Origin: Liopterus haemorrhoidalis | Taxonomy: Eukaryota; Arthropoda; Insecta; Coleoptera; Dytiscidae | Length of the DNA stretch: 64,000 nt | Direction: 5' to 3' | NCBI GenBank assembly: GCA_963971575.1 | Contig: OZ020622.1 | Span: 10,454,279-10,518,278 of the forward strand | Shown: positions 34,901 through 40,844 of the stretch, in pieces | Layout of the letters: each line of letters begins with the position of its first letter | Position numbering within the stretch: the stretch's first letter is position 1 | The notes under the pieces: generated by a model | The model's input: only the letters and a program-made list of their open reading frames with translations | Database searches by the model: none | Told to the model about the DNA's origin: nothing | Position numbers and translations under genes: made by a program

Positions 34901-37860
34901 AGAAAACATACACAAGAAATAATTTGGTTACTTTGGAATGAATCTATTTTTGTAGCACTGTAAGATATTTTTGTATTATTTATTTATATTTGTTAAATTT
35001 ATTCGAACAGATTCTTAAGTAAAGGAAAACTTAAGTTTTTATTGTTGAAAACAGTGGAATAAACCGGAAATAAATGAATTAAACATAATAAGGGATAAAA
35101 AGAAATCATCAAGATTAGGCACTAGCAATTTTGAATAATAAATAAGTCAAAAACAGATTTTAATTACAGACAGCAGTAAAAAATGTATGTATATATCAAT
35201 TTTTATTTAGTGCAGACAGACGTAAAAAATATTGTGTATACTATTTCCAAAATGAAATGGCCACTCTTGATAACTAACTTAATAATACGGTAATGGGTTT
35301 ATGGCAGTAATCTTAAGACTTATTGCTGTAAAAAGAATATAAGGTATATTAAGGGAATTTTAAATTTCAAGCAAATAGATTAACACTAGTTCAATTGAAG
35401 TTTCTTAAAAATCATTAAGGATATTTTCCAAATTTATAATCTTATTGTTTCTAAATTTTAGGGGTTGCTATACTTGTTAATTAGTTAATTTTCGTTCATA
35501 GCGTGCATACATTAACAACATGGCTCTTTGGCGCCCATTTGATTTTGAAGAAAATCCTAATATCTGTAGTGAAAATAGTGAATCTGTGCAAGTTGATTTG
35601 GAGTGCGAAAATGTGGACGTTGACGTGGAATGAGAAAATGTGGACGTGGCTACTAAAGAAAAATGTTATTTGTCAAAAGATTGCAAAGTTCTGATACTGA
35701 ACGTTTATAAAAAGTTAGTTTCGGAAGGTAATGACAAACCTATACTCAGAACTGCGGAATTAACTAGTGTTCCATACAGAACAATTCAATGTATCATTGT
35801 TACCGTACTGGTAGCGACATGTTAATTTAAAAAATTGATGTGAAGTGTAAATTTTCACACATTTCAGGTTTTCGCAGGTATTTAGTAAGTGAATGATGAT
35901 TATTTGGGATGCCAAAACAAATTTTATGTTAATATATATATATATATATATTGTTTAATTTTAATATTAGTTATTTAGGTTCTAAATATGTGCAGTATTT
36001 TTTTTCTTTATATATAGCAATGTTCATTAAGATTTTGAAAATTGCGCCTATGCCTTGCATTGGTTGTTTTAAGTCATAAGCTCCGCCCATCTGATTTCGT
36101 GTACATTGAAACATAGAATTAAATTAAAATTGCAACAATTTCCACTGGTTATTAAATTTACGCTTTTAAAAATTAAATGAAACATTTGCCAAAATATAAC
36201 TATAATTTTGAAAAAATTATTTAAACAAAATAAAAATGCAAAAAAAAAACCAGAAAAAATAAAATTGTCGAGACGAGAAGCGAACCCTAGCTTGAAACTT
36301 GGAAAGCGAGAGGGCTAACCATTACACTATGAAAGCCTACTGGTATACTGTGTTACATAACGTTTTAAATATTTTACATCGTCAGCCAAAAAAACGCAAA
36401 AAATGCGTTATTTTCCGAAAACATAATCTGATCAAAAATTCCTGTTGTACTATTCCGGTTCACACCAATATACATTACTTAGAATTTTTTCAGATTTATA
36501 GTTTAAACCATCTGGGCTACAGTGTGAGGCAAAAATTTTTTTGCACGATTTTGGCAAAAATCGTGTCAAAATAATTTATTTAAAAAAAATAAAATTTTGA
36601 TCGTTATCGTTTTTAATCCACGGCTTTCATTTGATACCCTACTCAGAATTTAAAAAAATTGTTTATTTTTTTAGGAGGATGTGTTTTTAGAGGTTTTAGT
36701 ATTTTTCCTATGTGCGGGTAAAAGAGTTGTATAAGCATGACAAATTTCAATTCTCTAGGTTTAGCCGTTTGGCTACAATTTTTACCGAACAGACAGACTG
36801 ACAGATAGACAGACAGATAGACAGACAGACAGACATGCAGGCAGGCAGACAGACAGACAGACATACAGACAGACAGACATACAAACAGACGACAAAATGA
36901 CGGTATAAGGGTTTTTTGGTCATACCTACAAAACCCTAAAAATGCGACTTCTCTAAATTTGATCAAACTTTCATAAAGAGGAATAAACAAGAAAAAAACT
37001 TAATGTCATATATATTTTTTGTTAATAATTTGTAGTCGTTATTTTTGGTTTCGTCCTGTTTATAACTCAAAGAATATATAAATAAAACAGGGCTTCGAAC
37101 CGGAACTGAACCGAAAACCGAAAAAAACCGTTATTTTTGTCGGAACGTAAACTGGAACTGAACCGAAAAAAAATATCGGTTTATTTCGGTTCAGATAATA
37201 TTTATGTGAGTGAATATAAAATACATTTTATTTAAGATTATTTTTTAAACTGACGAGCAGAAAAAAATAGTAATTCGTAATTTTTTTAACTGATAAGTAA
37301 AAAAAATGCGCTTCTATTGTTTCAGGGGGAGACGCCCAGAACCCCCCCCTGGCAGCTACCTTGGTATGATTATCACAAAATAAGGAATAAAGTGTTCTTC
37401 TGAATTATAGTAGAAAATAAATTTCTAATACAAATTAAAGCATTTAAAAACTTATCACTCGGAACTGAACCGAAAACCGAAAAAAACCGTTATTTTTGCC
37501 GGAACGAAAACCGAAACGAAATAATAACGGTTCGAAGCCCTGAAATAAAATAAATAAATAAATAAACAGTACCTTTACAAAAAGCTCTTCTCCTCCATGT
37601 AATTCACCCAGGGACGGCCTTTTCAAACCTCTTTTGGAAATCCTATAATTTTCCAACCTGGGTAAAGCCTCCCTAAATTGTGCAAGGGAGCGTCTTCTTT
37701 TTCCTGCAGGATCATGGAGACATGTTGTGGATGCTACACTATAAGCATCGGTATCTGGTGTTGAAATATTAAGTCTATCGTTCATTTGCATACCTTCATG
37801 AATGGTATTGCAATTGTCAAAGGCAAAATCTACCTTGTTTACTTTAAAACGACCGTCCAT
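4775..37860 (-). CDS. NKCC: Na-K-Cl cotransporter (SLC12), whole gene, 16 coding exons
   Basis: This is an electroneutral cation-chloride cotransporter of the plasma membrane, SLC12 NKCC/NCC branch. Sixteen exons join with consistent phases (288, 163, 96, 369, 140, 192, 232, 122, 136, 212, 242, 272, 298, 143, 112 and 136 nt), giving 1050 residues plus stop. This is within the family range. Order: cytosolic N terminus with RFKV at residues 4-7, matching the SPAK/OSR1-type kinase docking motif; regulatory segment with LPRLENYR and KRPSLGELH; transmembrane domain starting [14 protein letters not shown], through [19 protein letters not shown] and [15 protein letters not shown] to [13 protein letters not shown]; a long cytosolic C domain; and the end [14 protein letters not shown]. 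Fourteen introns are GT-AG and intron 5 is GC-AG. Introns are either short (52-200 bp) or transposon-filled (1.7-11.9 kb). The family and exon structure are firm. Which insect paralogue it is (Ncc69-like or the second NKCC) is not resolved. Confidence 0.95.
5111..5520. mobile_element. Foldback MITE, TA-flanked
   Basis: TACTCTATCTCCGAAAGACT at the left is mirrored by AGTCTTTCAGAGATAGAGTA at the right, each bordered by TA. The arms are ~35 bp and the interior has no coding capacity. Fits a Tc1/mariner-type MITE in the last cotransporter intron. Confidence 0.7.
5712..7086. mobile_element. hAT-type element with 8-bp TSD ATCTATAT
   Basis: Termini CAGCGTTTCCCAACC and GGTTGGGAAACACTG are inverted repeats. 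ATCTATAT lies immediately outside both ends (5704-5711 and 7087-7094). Terminal motifs GCGGACCGG occur just inside each end. The 1375 bp element hosts a second hAT insertion (5871-6931); without it only ~310 bp remains, so it is non-autonomous. Confidence 0.88.
5871..6931. mobile_element. Nested hAT-type element with GCGGAT arrays, TSD CATATAAT
   Basis: Ends TAGAGCCCTGC and GCAGGGCTTTA are inverted, and CATATAAT flanks both sides (5863-5870 and 6932-6939). Subterminal arrays of the hexamer GCGGAT/ATCCGC occupy ~5882-6020 and ~6780-6925 in opposite orientation. A 75-codon frame at 6461-6688 has no recognised domain. Likely non-autonomous. Confidence 0.82.
7490..7660. repeat. Tandem ~38 bp repeat, about five copies
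   Basis: Degenerate units of the form GACCAGAAATTTGTTTGTTC followed by an A-run. The array is bordered by GC-rich sequence ending GGCGCGGCCCTG, which resembles a hAT terminus. Probably the interior of a small hAT-type element whose ends could not be fixed. Confidence 0.7.
7780..9560 (-). pseudogene. hAT transposase C-terminal remnant, split by insertion
   Basis: On the minus strand, about 9560 down to 9424 encodes [18 protein letters not shown], the dimerisation-domain signature of hAT transposases. The frame resumes at 7896 with [20 protein letters not shown] and ends at a stop near 7783. The intervening 7897-9423 is a complete second hAT element with its own target duplication. If it is removed the reading frame is continuous. 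Upstream parts of the transposase are not recognised. Confidence 0.8.
7897..9423. mobile_element. hAT-type element inside hAT transposase, TSD GTTGATCA/T
   Basis: Termini CAGGGCCGGCGCTAGG and AAGCGCCGGCCCTG are inverted repeats of a common hAT type. Flanks GTTGATCA (7889-7896) and GTTGATCT (9424-9431) differ at one base. Length 1527 bp, no intact transposase. It contains a short ~25 bp tandem repeat (GGCACATGGCCTCGCG type) near 8383-8443. Confidence 0.85.
9595..10720. repeat. Inverted pair of ~120 bp repeats
   Basis: 9595-9730 and 10600-10720 are diverged inverted copies. Both contain the core GCGTATCCTTTACTTAATCA or its complement, and a GGGTTTCCACACA motif. They flank ~870 bp of AT-rich sequence in the last cotransporter intron. 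Possibly ends of a degraded element. Confidence 0.6.
10823..10934 (-). CDS. NKCC: Cotransporter exon 15, C domain
   Basis: Residues 969-1006: [20 protein letters not shown] then LIVM, the family's RLRELL helix. Donor GTAAGT, phase 2, before the 5.9 kb last intron. Confidence 0.95.
10990..11132 (-). CDS. NKCC: Cotransporter exon 14, C domain
   Basis: Residues 921-969: [20 protein letters not shown] then a segment rich in Glu and Asp. Matches the conserved LLSKFRIDFSDI-type block. Introns on both sides are 118 and 55 bp. Confidence 0.93.
11251..11548 (-). CDS. NKCC: Cotransporter exon 13, [13 protein letters not shown] block
   Basis: Residues 822-921. A lysine-rich linker ([13 protein letters not shown]) precedes [20 protein letters not shown] and [20 protein letters not shown], a hallmark of SLC12 C domains. 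Enters phase 1, leaves phase 2. Confidence 0.95.
11937..12514. mobile_element. hAT-type element, TSD ATTTAGAT
   Basis: Left end CAGTGGTATCTGG and right end GGTTGAGTACCCCTG are imperfect inverted repeats. ATTTAGAT abuts both (11929-11936 and 12515-12522). GGTGGGCGGT-like motifs sit inside both ends. 578 bp, non-coding, in cotransporter intron 12. Confidence 0.82.
12575..14200 (-). mobile_element. Non-LTR retrotransposon 3' part, split by a MITE
   Basis: The minus strand encodes reverse-transcriptase blocks: [20 protein letters not shown], then a thumb region [20 protein letters not shown], then [20 protein letters not shown]. Frames are broken. The 3' end carries an (ATT)n-type tail at ~12565-12590. 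The copy is 5'-truncated. A 586 bp MITE (12901-13486) interrupts the C-terminal part. Confidence 0.85.
12901..13486. mobile_element. MITE with GGTACGTTCCAAAAC ends, 5-bp TSD CCTGG
   Basis: GGTACGTTCCAAAAC at the left and GTTTTGGAACGTACC at the right form a perfect 15-bp inverted repeat. CCTGG occurs just outside each end (12896-12900 and 13487-13491). Longer imperfect internal inverted motifs (GAGTTTACTCTA type) follow. No coding capacity. Superfamily not assigned. Confidence 0.85.
14288..14559 (-). CDS. NKCC: Cotransporter exon 12, C domain with variable linker
   Basis: Residues 731-822. Starts [20 protein letters not shown], then a Ser/Gly/Asn-rich linker that is variable in the family. 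Donor GTAAGT; leaves phase 1. The following 2.7 kb intron holds a LINE split by a MITE and a hAT element. Confidence 0.92.
14760..15001 (-). CDS. NKCC: Cotransporter exon 11, C domain
   Basis: Residues 651-731: [20 protein letters not shown], then GLGKLTP-like and [14 protein letters not shown] blocks typical of the family's C domain. Leaves phase 2. Confidence 0.95.
15115..15600 (+). repeat. Four diverged ~150 bp tandem units
   Basis: A motif of the form ATAGAGACCTGCGGTTTGAA followed by TTTTTGGAAT recurs near 15119, 15275, 15425 and 15561. The first and third units also share GATCCTAAAAGGCCT-type sequence. It lies in cotransporter intron 10. No coding potential. Confidence 0.65.
16021..17070 (+). 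repeat. Family A repeat, copy A1
   Basis: Starts AATTGATGTGAAGTGTGAAT with a near-palindrome (TGTGAATTTTCACACA). It ends with GCCGTTTGGCTACAATTTTT, a (GACA)n array, ACGGTATAAGGGTTTTTTGG and TACAAAACCCTAAAAATG. A tRNA-like segment lies inside at 16444-16520. No protein-coding capacity. Same family as the copies at 26.9, 30.1, 35.8 and 58.0 kb. Confidence 0.85.
16444..16520 (-). other. tRNA-like segment in A1
   Basis: The minus strand has an A-box-like TAGCACAGTGGTAGCG and, about 40 nt downstream, a B-box-like TGTTCAAATCC. The anticodon arm does not fold well, so this is called tRNA-derived, not a tRNA gene. Confidence 0.55.
17138..17349 (-). CDS. NKCC: Cotransporter exon 10, start of cytosolic C domain
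   Basis: Residues 580-650: [17 protein letters not shown] and [20 protein letters not shown], conserved at the head of the SLC12 C-terminal domain. Ends GEISD before a GTAAGT donor. Confidence 0.95.
17408..17543 (-). CDS. NKCC: Cotransporter exon 9, last membrane helices
   Basis: Residues 535-580: [20 protein letters not shown] then [20 protein letters not shown] and YRKP. Phase 0 to phase 1. A 58 bp intron follows. Confidence 0.95.
17640..19610 (+). mobile_element. Non-LTR retrotransposon fragment with nested MITE
   Basis: Reverse-transcriptase sequence reads [20 protein letters not shown] and [16 protein letters not shown]. The catalytic box is YADG instead of YADD. After a MITE (18625-19075) it continues with [34 protein letters not shown] and [18 protein letters not shown], the usual C terminus. 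5'-truncated, frameshifted, in cotransporter intron 8 on the opposite strand. Confidence 0.88.
18625..19075. mobile_element. Harbinger-like MITE, TAA-flanked, long copy
   Basis: Ends AGCCTGGAACAGAATGCA and, inverted, AGTGGGAAACAGAATGCA, with TAA on both sides (18622-18624 and 19076-19078). The interior is rich in GACGGCG motifs. A shorter copy of the same family lies at 48372-48637. The 3-bp TAA duplication suggests PIF/Harbinger. Confidence 0.78.
19867..19988 (-). CDS. NKCC: Cotransporter exon 8, [13 protein letters not shown] region
   Basis: Residues 494-534: [20 protein letters not shown] then [20 protein letters not shown], one of the best conserved SLC12 blocks. Donor GTAAGT. The next intron carries a LINE fragment. 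Confidence 0.95.
20046..20277 (-). CDS. NKCC: Cotransporter exon 7, [18 protein letters not shown] region
   Basis: Residues 417-494. Carries [20 protein letters not shown] and [20 protein letters not shown], both diagnostic for NKCC/NCC transporters. The upstream intron (20278-21985) holds a broken mariner; the downstream intron is 57 bp. Confidence 0.95.
20600..21656 (-). pseudogene. Broken mariner transposase, irritans-like
   Basis: Minus-strand pieces in order: [20 protein letters not shown] (N-terminal helix-turn-helix), [40 protein letters not shown] with [10 protein letters not shown] (first catalytic Asp), then [20 protein letters not shown] (third catalytic Asp) and [17 protein letters not shown]. 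At least two frame breaks separate them. Terminal inverted repeats were not identified. It sits in cotransporter intron 6, on the same strand as the gene. Confidence 0.88.
21986..22177 (-). CDS. NKCC: Cotransporter exon 6, TM6 and extracellular loop
   Basis: Residues 353-416: [20 protein letters not shown], then a helix and a loop with sequons (GNVTDLL, GNVSSC) and several cysteines, as expected for a glycosylated extracellular segment. Phase 0 both sides. Confidence 0.95.
22230..22369 (-). CDS. NKCC: Cotransporter exon 5, GANISGDLK motif, GC donor
   Basis: Residues 306-352, ending [15 protein letters not shown]. The donor reads AAG|GCAAGT, a GC-AG intron. A GT four bases further would break the frame with exon 6, while the GC site joins GDLK directly to [10 protein letters not shown] as the family requires. 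The intron that follows is only 52 bp. Confidence 0.95.
22457..22825 (-). CDS. NKCC: Cotransporter exon 4, TM3-TM5 region
   Basis: Residues 183-306. Begins [20 protein letters not shown], a strongly conserved SLC12 motif, and runs through [13 protein letters not shown] and hydrophobic helices to [16 protein letters not shown]. Donor GTAAGT; phase 1 both sides. Confidence 0.95.
23775..25215. mobile_element. hAT-type element, TSD CTCTAAAG
   Basis: Ends CAGCGTTTCCCAAAGTG and GTTTGGGAACCACTG are inverted, with GGTTCCGCG motifs just inside both. CTCTAAAG is present on each side (23767-23774 and 25216-25223). 1441 bp. A 68-codon frame at 23983-24189 (NAKQKYDSH-like end) may be degraded transposase, but no signature is clear. 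In cotransporter intron 3. Confidence 0.87.
25373..25468 (-). CDS. NKCC: Cotransporter exon 3, TM2 region
   Basis: Residues 151-183: [20 protein letters not shown] then [12 protein letters not shown], the conserved turn after TM2. Phase 1 on both sides, so the exon is symmetric. A 72 bp intron precedes it and a 2.5 kb intron carrying a hAT element follows. Confidence 0.95.
25541..25703 (-). CDS. NKCC: Cotransporter exon 2, first transmembrane helix
   Basis: Residues 97-151. Encodes [20 protein letters not shown] and [16 protein letters not shown], the signature start of the SLC12 transmembrane domain. Acceptor TATAG, donor GTTAGT; leaves phase 1. Confidence 0.95.
26040..26890 (-). repeat. 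Family B repeat, copy B3, rearranged
   Basis: Minus-oriented relative to the copy at 49.7 kb. Shared blocks include CATGACCATGGAAACGTTAC, ACACGAGTAAACTCCCATTT and CAGCTGTGGCCACCACAGGA. The GTCTCAAA...AAAGTT block occurs twice (26190 and 26510), as if part of the unit were duplicated. Carries a short CAGACAGACACACA tract. Confidence 0.7.
26898..27918 (+). repeat. Family A repeat, copy A2
   Basis: Full-length copy from TTGATGTGAAGTGTGAATTT to ACAAAACCCTAAAAAT, with the (GACA)n tract at ~27848-27862. A tRNA-like segment (27301-27370) lies at the same internal position as in A1 but with different sequence. Confidence 0.85.
27301..27370 (-). other. tRNA-like segment in A2
   Basis: Minus-strand A-box-like TAGCGTAGTTCG and B-box-like GGGTTCGATTC, about 30 nt apart. 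The body between them differs from the other copies. Not a credible functional tRNA. Confidence 0.5.
28850..29758 (+). mobile_element. Non-LTR retrotransposon 3' part with (ATT)n tail
   Basis: Broken frames encode the post-catalytic RT region ([19 protein letters not shown], then FLGLHVGP) and a C-terminal stretch similar to the element at 62.4 kb. The 3' end is AATAAAGAATTATTATTATT. 5'-truncated; in cotransporter intron 1. Confidence 0.75.
29785..29890 (+). mobile_element. Short LINE C-terminal fragment
   Basis: The plus strand encodes [18 protein letters not shown] and TRWTDVLK in one frame, matching the RGRPPTRWTDN region of the element at 43.4-43.75 kb. It is cut off at 29890 by a GAGAGTAACTCTC-rich inverted-repeat stretch (29890-30060) that looks like a small foldback insertion. 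Confidence 0.65.
30141..31030 (+). repeat. Family A repeat, copy A3, truncated
   Basis: Begins AAATTGATGTAAAGTATGAA and stops inside the (GACA)n array. The tRNA-like segment is reduced to an A-box remnant (complement of CCATTACACCA at 30552-30562). Confidence 0.8.
31031..32436. other. AT-rich intron sequence, nothing recognised
   Basis: Part of cotransporter intron 1. No coding region, terminal repeat pair or known family was seen on either strand. Confidence 0.5.
32775..33403. mobile_element. hAT-type element in mariner, TSD CTCTAAAG
   Basis: Termini CAGTGTTTCCCAATC and CTTTGGGAAACACTG, each followed inside by a TTTCGCGGCACAC motif. CTCTAAAG flanks both ends (32767-32774 and 33404-33411). 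Most of its interior (32880-33345) is a family B repeat, so the element itself is only ~165 bp. Confidence 0.9.
32880..33345 (+). repeat. Family B repeat, copy B1
   Basis: Runs from TACCGACGGCTAATATATAT through GACATTTCGAGATTTCGATG, a (GTCT)n tract and GAGTTTACTCGTGTCGGTTT to GATGGCGGTCGGTCCTGTG. Non-coding, lying wholly inside the hAT element. Confidence 0.8.
34245..34700 (+). repeat. Direct repeat pair, ~125 bp units
   Basis: 34255-34380 and 34578-34700 share GGCTTCTCCAAATCTTCCTA, GGACTAACAGTTGCCAATTT and AATAAAGGTTG. They lie in cotransporter intron 1. The AATAAAGG ending resembles a retroposed 3' end, but no source is recognised. Confidence 0.75.
35520..35825 (+). pseudogene. N-terminal fragment of a transposase-like protein
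   Basis: From the ATG at 35520 the frame reads [20 protein letters not shown], an acidic stretch, one in-frame stop, then [19 protein letters not shown] and [15 protein letters not shown]. The second half looks like a helix-turn-helix of the IS630/Tc1 type. No DDE domain follows; family A copy A4 starts directly after. Identification is tentative. Confidence 0.4.
35832..36943 (+). repeat. Family A repeat, copy A4, expanded (GACA)n
   Basis: Full-length copy with both family ends. The GACA array is expanded to ~100 bp with interruptions (36789-36892). A tRNA-like segment is at 36268-36340. Confidence 0.87.
36268..36340 (-). other. tRNA-like segment in A4
   Basis: Minus-strand A-box-like TAGTGTAATGGTTAGC and B-box-like GGGTTCGCTTC at tRNA-like spacing. 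Related to the segment in A5, less so to A1 and A2. Confidence 0.55.
37088..37542. mobile_element. hAT-type MITE with ACCGAA arrays, TSD AAATAAAA
   Basis: Perfect ends CAGGGCTTCGAACCG and CGGTTCGAAGCCCTG, flanked by AAATAAAA (37080-37087 and 37543-37550). Subterminal repeats of GAACTGAACCGAAAACCGAA type occur at both ends. 455 bp. It sits 30 bp from the donor of cotransporter exon 1. Confidence 0.9.
37573..37860 (-). CDS. NKCC: Cotransporter exon 1, start codon and N-terminal regulatory domain
   Basis: ATG at 37858-37860, residues 1-96, ending in phase 0 at a GTACTG donor. The start [14 protein letters not shown] includes an RFxV-type kinase docking motif. [16 protein letters not shown] followed by [10 protein letters not shown] matches the cytosolic regulatory segment conserved in insect NKCCs. 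No upstream in-frame exon was recognised, so this ATG is taken as the start. Intron 1 after it is 11.9 kb and full of transposons. Confidence 0.92.
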
Positions 37861-38551
37861 TTTTTAGTTTTTAAATAATAAATATATATGACAGTTATAA
37901 AGATTAGATTAACATTATTTATTGAAATATTTTAAGTTTTTTAAAAAGACCTTGGCAATCATTCACCAAACTAATATTTAAAATTTAAGTTTTACAAATA
38001 TACGAATTATCACCAAAAAAATAGTTTTTAAATCAAATTTTTACTATGTAAGTCTTTAAAATCACTTGTTTAATTTTTAAAAATCACTTTATTTATTACG
38101 CTATTACACATTTTTTTAAATTCTGACTGGTAGTTATCTTCGTTGCCGCGGTTGTATGATTGACAACATTGCCTGAGGCGGACTACTGATATCAACTCCA
38201 ACTCCCCGCTTCAAAAGAGGCGCATGGCACGTGTCTATTTGCAAATTATTTTTGATTTATTGCTAAATGAAACACTAATATTATGGACGATTGAACATTT
38301 GTTCAATGTTTAGAAATTGGGAAATCTAATTATTTTCTTATTTTTTATGAATATTATATGTTTTTTTTTAATAAGTCGATGATTGTTCAAGGCGGTCAGT
38401 AGCAGAAATAGAATTGTAAATAGGACATAAATAATAAGTGGTTACTGAATTTTATCTGAAAATTTAACTTGAAATAATGTATCATAAGAAATCAAAAAGC
38501 GTGTATTATTTGGAAATCAACCATTTGGTAGCAACCGTAGCATGGAAAAGT

Positions 38552-38625
38552 TGATATAAAATGTAAATTTTCACATTTCAGGGTTTCGGGGTATTTTTGC
38601 ACTGATTTTTCTAAGGTTACTACAA
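38552..38625 (+). repeat. Family A 5'-end fragment
   Basis: AAATTTTCACATTTCAGGGT and adjoining bases match the first ~60 bp of family A; the rest is missing. Confidence 0.6.
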
Positions 38626-38931
38626 AGAAAAAGTTCATATTTTTTATATTTTTTCTTATCTCAATCCTGAAGCCTTTCTACCTTGCGGTGTAAGGCTATA
38701 ATTGAGTTACTTATTTTCTGGTTCTTCATACTTCTTTCCATCGTGTTCTGTCCCTTGTATATTTTCTTATCTCTTCCCACTTTACGCCTCTTTTTGTTAC
38801 AGCTTCATTTGTTTTTTGGTGCCAGTTTTCTCTCGGTTTTTCTGATCTAAATTTCTTCACTGTTCTTCACAATTTTAAAAACTCTTTTTACTATTTTGTC
38901 TTCACTCATCCTATGTAACATTCACTCAATA

Positions 38932-40271
38932 AGTCTCCGGTCTGACATATATATGGCAACACTGTTGACAGAACCATATGTTTTCTAGATAGTACCAACT
39001 AGAGATGGGAATTTCGGCTCAGTTTGCGGAACCGGATCAGTGGAGGTCGTTCAGTTTGTTGAGCTGGTTCATTGATCCGGCTCAGTGATCCGGTTAAAGT
39101 AAACATGTTTTCGAGACACAGGTCGGTCGCTTAGAGCCGGTTCTTGCAATATATGAACTGTAAACATGATCCCGAGACATAGGTCGGTCAGTCGTTCGTT
39201 CGTAGGTAGAACGTCGCTTAGAACCGGCTCTTGCTTAGACCCGGTCAGTTGTCGGTCGTTCGCTCGTAGGTAGACGTCGCTTAGAGCCGGCTCTTCCTTA
39301 GACCTGGTCAGTTGTCGGTCGTTCGCTTGTAGGTAGACGTCGCTTAGAGCCGGCTCTTCCTTAGACCCGGTCAGTTGTCGGTCGTTCGCTCGTAGGTAGA
39401 ACGTCGCTTAAACCCGGTCAGTAGTCGGTCGTTCGCTCGTAGGTAGAACGTCGCTTAGCCCCGATTCTTTTCTAACATTTTTTAAACAATTCACTTTATG
39501 TAGACAAACAATTCACTTTATGTAGCTACTGTATTTTAAACCAGATGTGTTAAGTTTATGGCGATGTTTATTGCCCTTATAAATCGGACATCTGGGATTT
39601 GGGCAATATTTTTAATAATTTTATATAGTATGGTTGTAAGAAAATACAGACTAAGCCTATTAGTTTCAAATAAACTGCCTTACAAATTGATGACAAAATA
39701 CACTTTAAGATAATACATTACAAGCCGAGTTCTCGCGAAGTTCAACATGACATCGAACCAGATCCGGATCACTCCGGTCACTGCTCACAATCGCCCGACC
39801 AATCGTAACCTTGAAACTTGAAACTATACAGTGAGCCGTGAGCCGGCTCATTTCAATTTGGTGAACCGTGTCACTTCGGTCAGTGTACTGAGTCGGCTCA
39901 GTGAGCCGGTTCGTTCATGAACGACCATCTCTAGTACCAACCGTCAAACGATACGAGTGAAAATTTCATGTCGTTCTAACAATTAGTTTAGAGGTTACAG
40001 TGGTTTTATTGTAATTTTCAAAAGAATGGATAAAAAAGAATTTCGTGTGTTGATTAAACATTTTTTTTTATGGGAAAAATACTGTTGAAGCCAAACAACA
40101 GGCAAATCAACTATTACTGATTGGTATGCTGAATTTAAATCAATTAATTAATTTTAATTTTATTAATTTTAGGAGCGTTGGAATGAATGTATCACTCTTG
40201 AAGGAGAGTATGTTGATGAATAAAGTCGAATTTCTAAAAAAAAATGTTTGTTTTTAGTTAGACCGGAGACT
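38932..40271 (+). mobile_element. Mariner remnant (TA-flanked) hosting a hAT
   Basis: Inverted ends AGTCTCCGGTCT and AGACCGGAGACT, each bordered by TA and by mirrored CTCAA/TTGAG. From 40025 the plus strand encodes MDKKEFRVLIKHFF and, out of frame, TDWYAEFK, the mariner N terminus; RWNECITLEGEYVDE near 40172-40222 is its C terminus. The middle is deleted. A hAT element (39000-39933) lies in its 5' region. Confidence 0.85.
39000..39933. mobile_element. hAT-type element with GAGCCGG arrays, TSD GTACCAAC
   Basis: Ends TAGAGATGGGAATTTCGG and ACGACCATCTCTA are inverted. GTACCAAC abuts both (38992-38999 and 39934-39941). The interior holds about five ~70 bp tandem units (39170-39470) of the form GTCGGTCGTTCGCTCGTAGG plus AGAGCCGGCTCTT. 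GAGCCGG/CCGGCTC motifs recur at both ends. Non-coding. Confidence 0.9.
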
Positions 40272-40844
40272 TATTGAGAGACGTGGTATATGTCCGAGCC
40301 AGCTTAACAATCCTTCTTCTATTAAGGTCTCCACTGACTTTGTGTCTAATTTTTCTCTAAATATTTCATTTCTTATTCTGTTCAATTTTGCTTTACCTTC
40401 AATTTTTCGTATGAAGTGCTTTCTAATTGTTTATAAACAAATTGTGAATTATATGCCTCATAGGGGGGGGGGGGGGGTTGCTAAAAAAATATCCCGCATT
40501 TAGTTCGTAAAAAGTTGTCAGCCTTAGTTTTAAACAATTGTTGTGGATACCAAACAAACAAAATCATGTATTTCAAATACATTTTTACTCATTTTACTAC
40601 ACGGTATATCTTGAAACGTACGTAAAATAAATAATAATAACGGAAATAAACAAACAACATCGCACAATACGCGTTGTCAAAAACGAATCGAAATAAGTGA
40701 TTCCACTGAAATGTGTTAAACTAACTGTTAACGTAATGAACGAAATTTGGTTTCTGCACATGGGAGCAGTTGGTTTGTTTCTTTTTAGTTGGGAACGATT
40801 TTTTATATTTATTGTTAATAATTATTACATTACGCAGGAGTGGA

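Larger units (their letters stand above)
38650..40440 (-). mobile_element. Non-LTR retrotransposon 3' fragment hosting mariner
   Basis: The minus strand from 40440 to 40272 reads IEGKAKLNRIRNEIFREKLD and VETLIEEGLLSWLGH. From 38931 downward it continues as MSEDKIVKRVFKIVKNSEE, KTNEAVTKRGVKWEEIRKYT and RDRTRWKEV, a LINE C terminus with frame damage. The block 38932-40271 between them is an inserted mariner. Confidence 0.75.

Noticed and set aside
36780..36900. Periodic repeats as a possible CRISPR array; also (GTCT)n at 49.8 kb
   Set aside because: They are simple tetranucleotide arrays in dispersed eukaryotic repeats, without spacers.
39170..39470. ~70 bp repeats with unique-looking gaps as a regulatory array
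   Set aside because: They lie wholly inside a hAT element with defined ends and duplication, and are ordinary internal tandem units.
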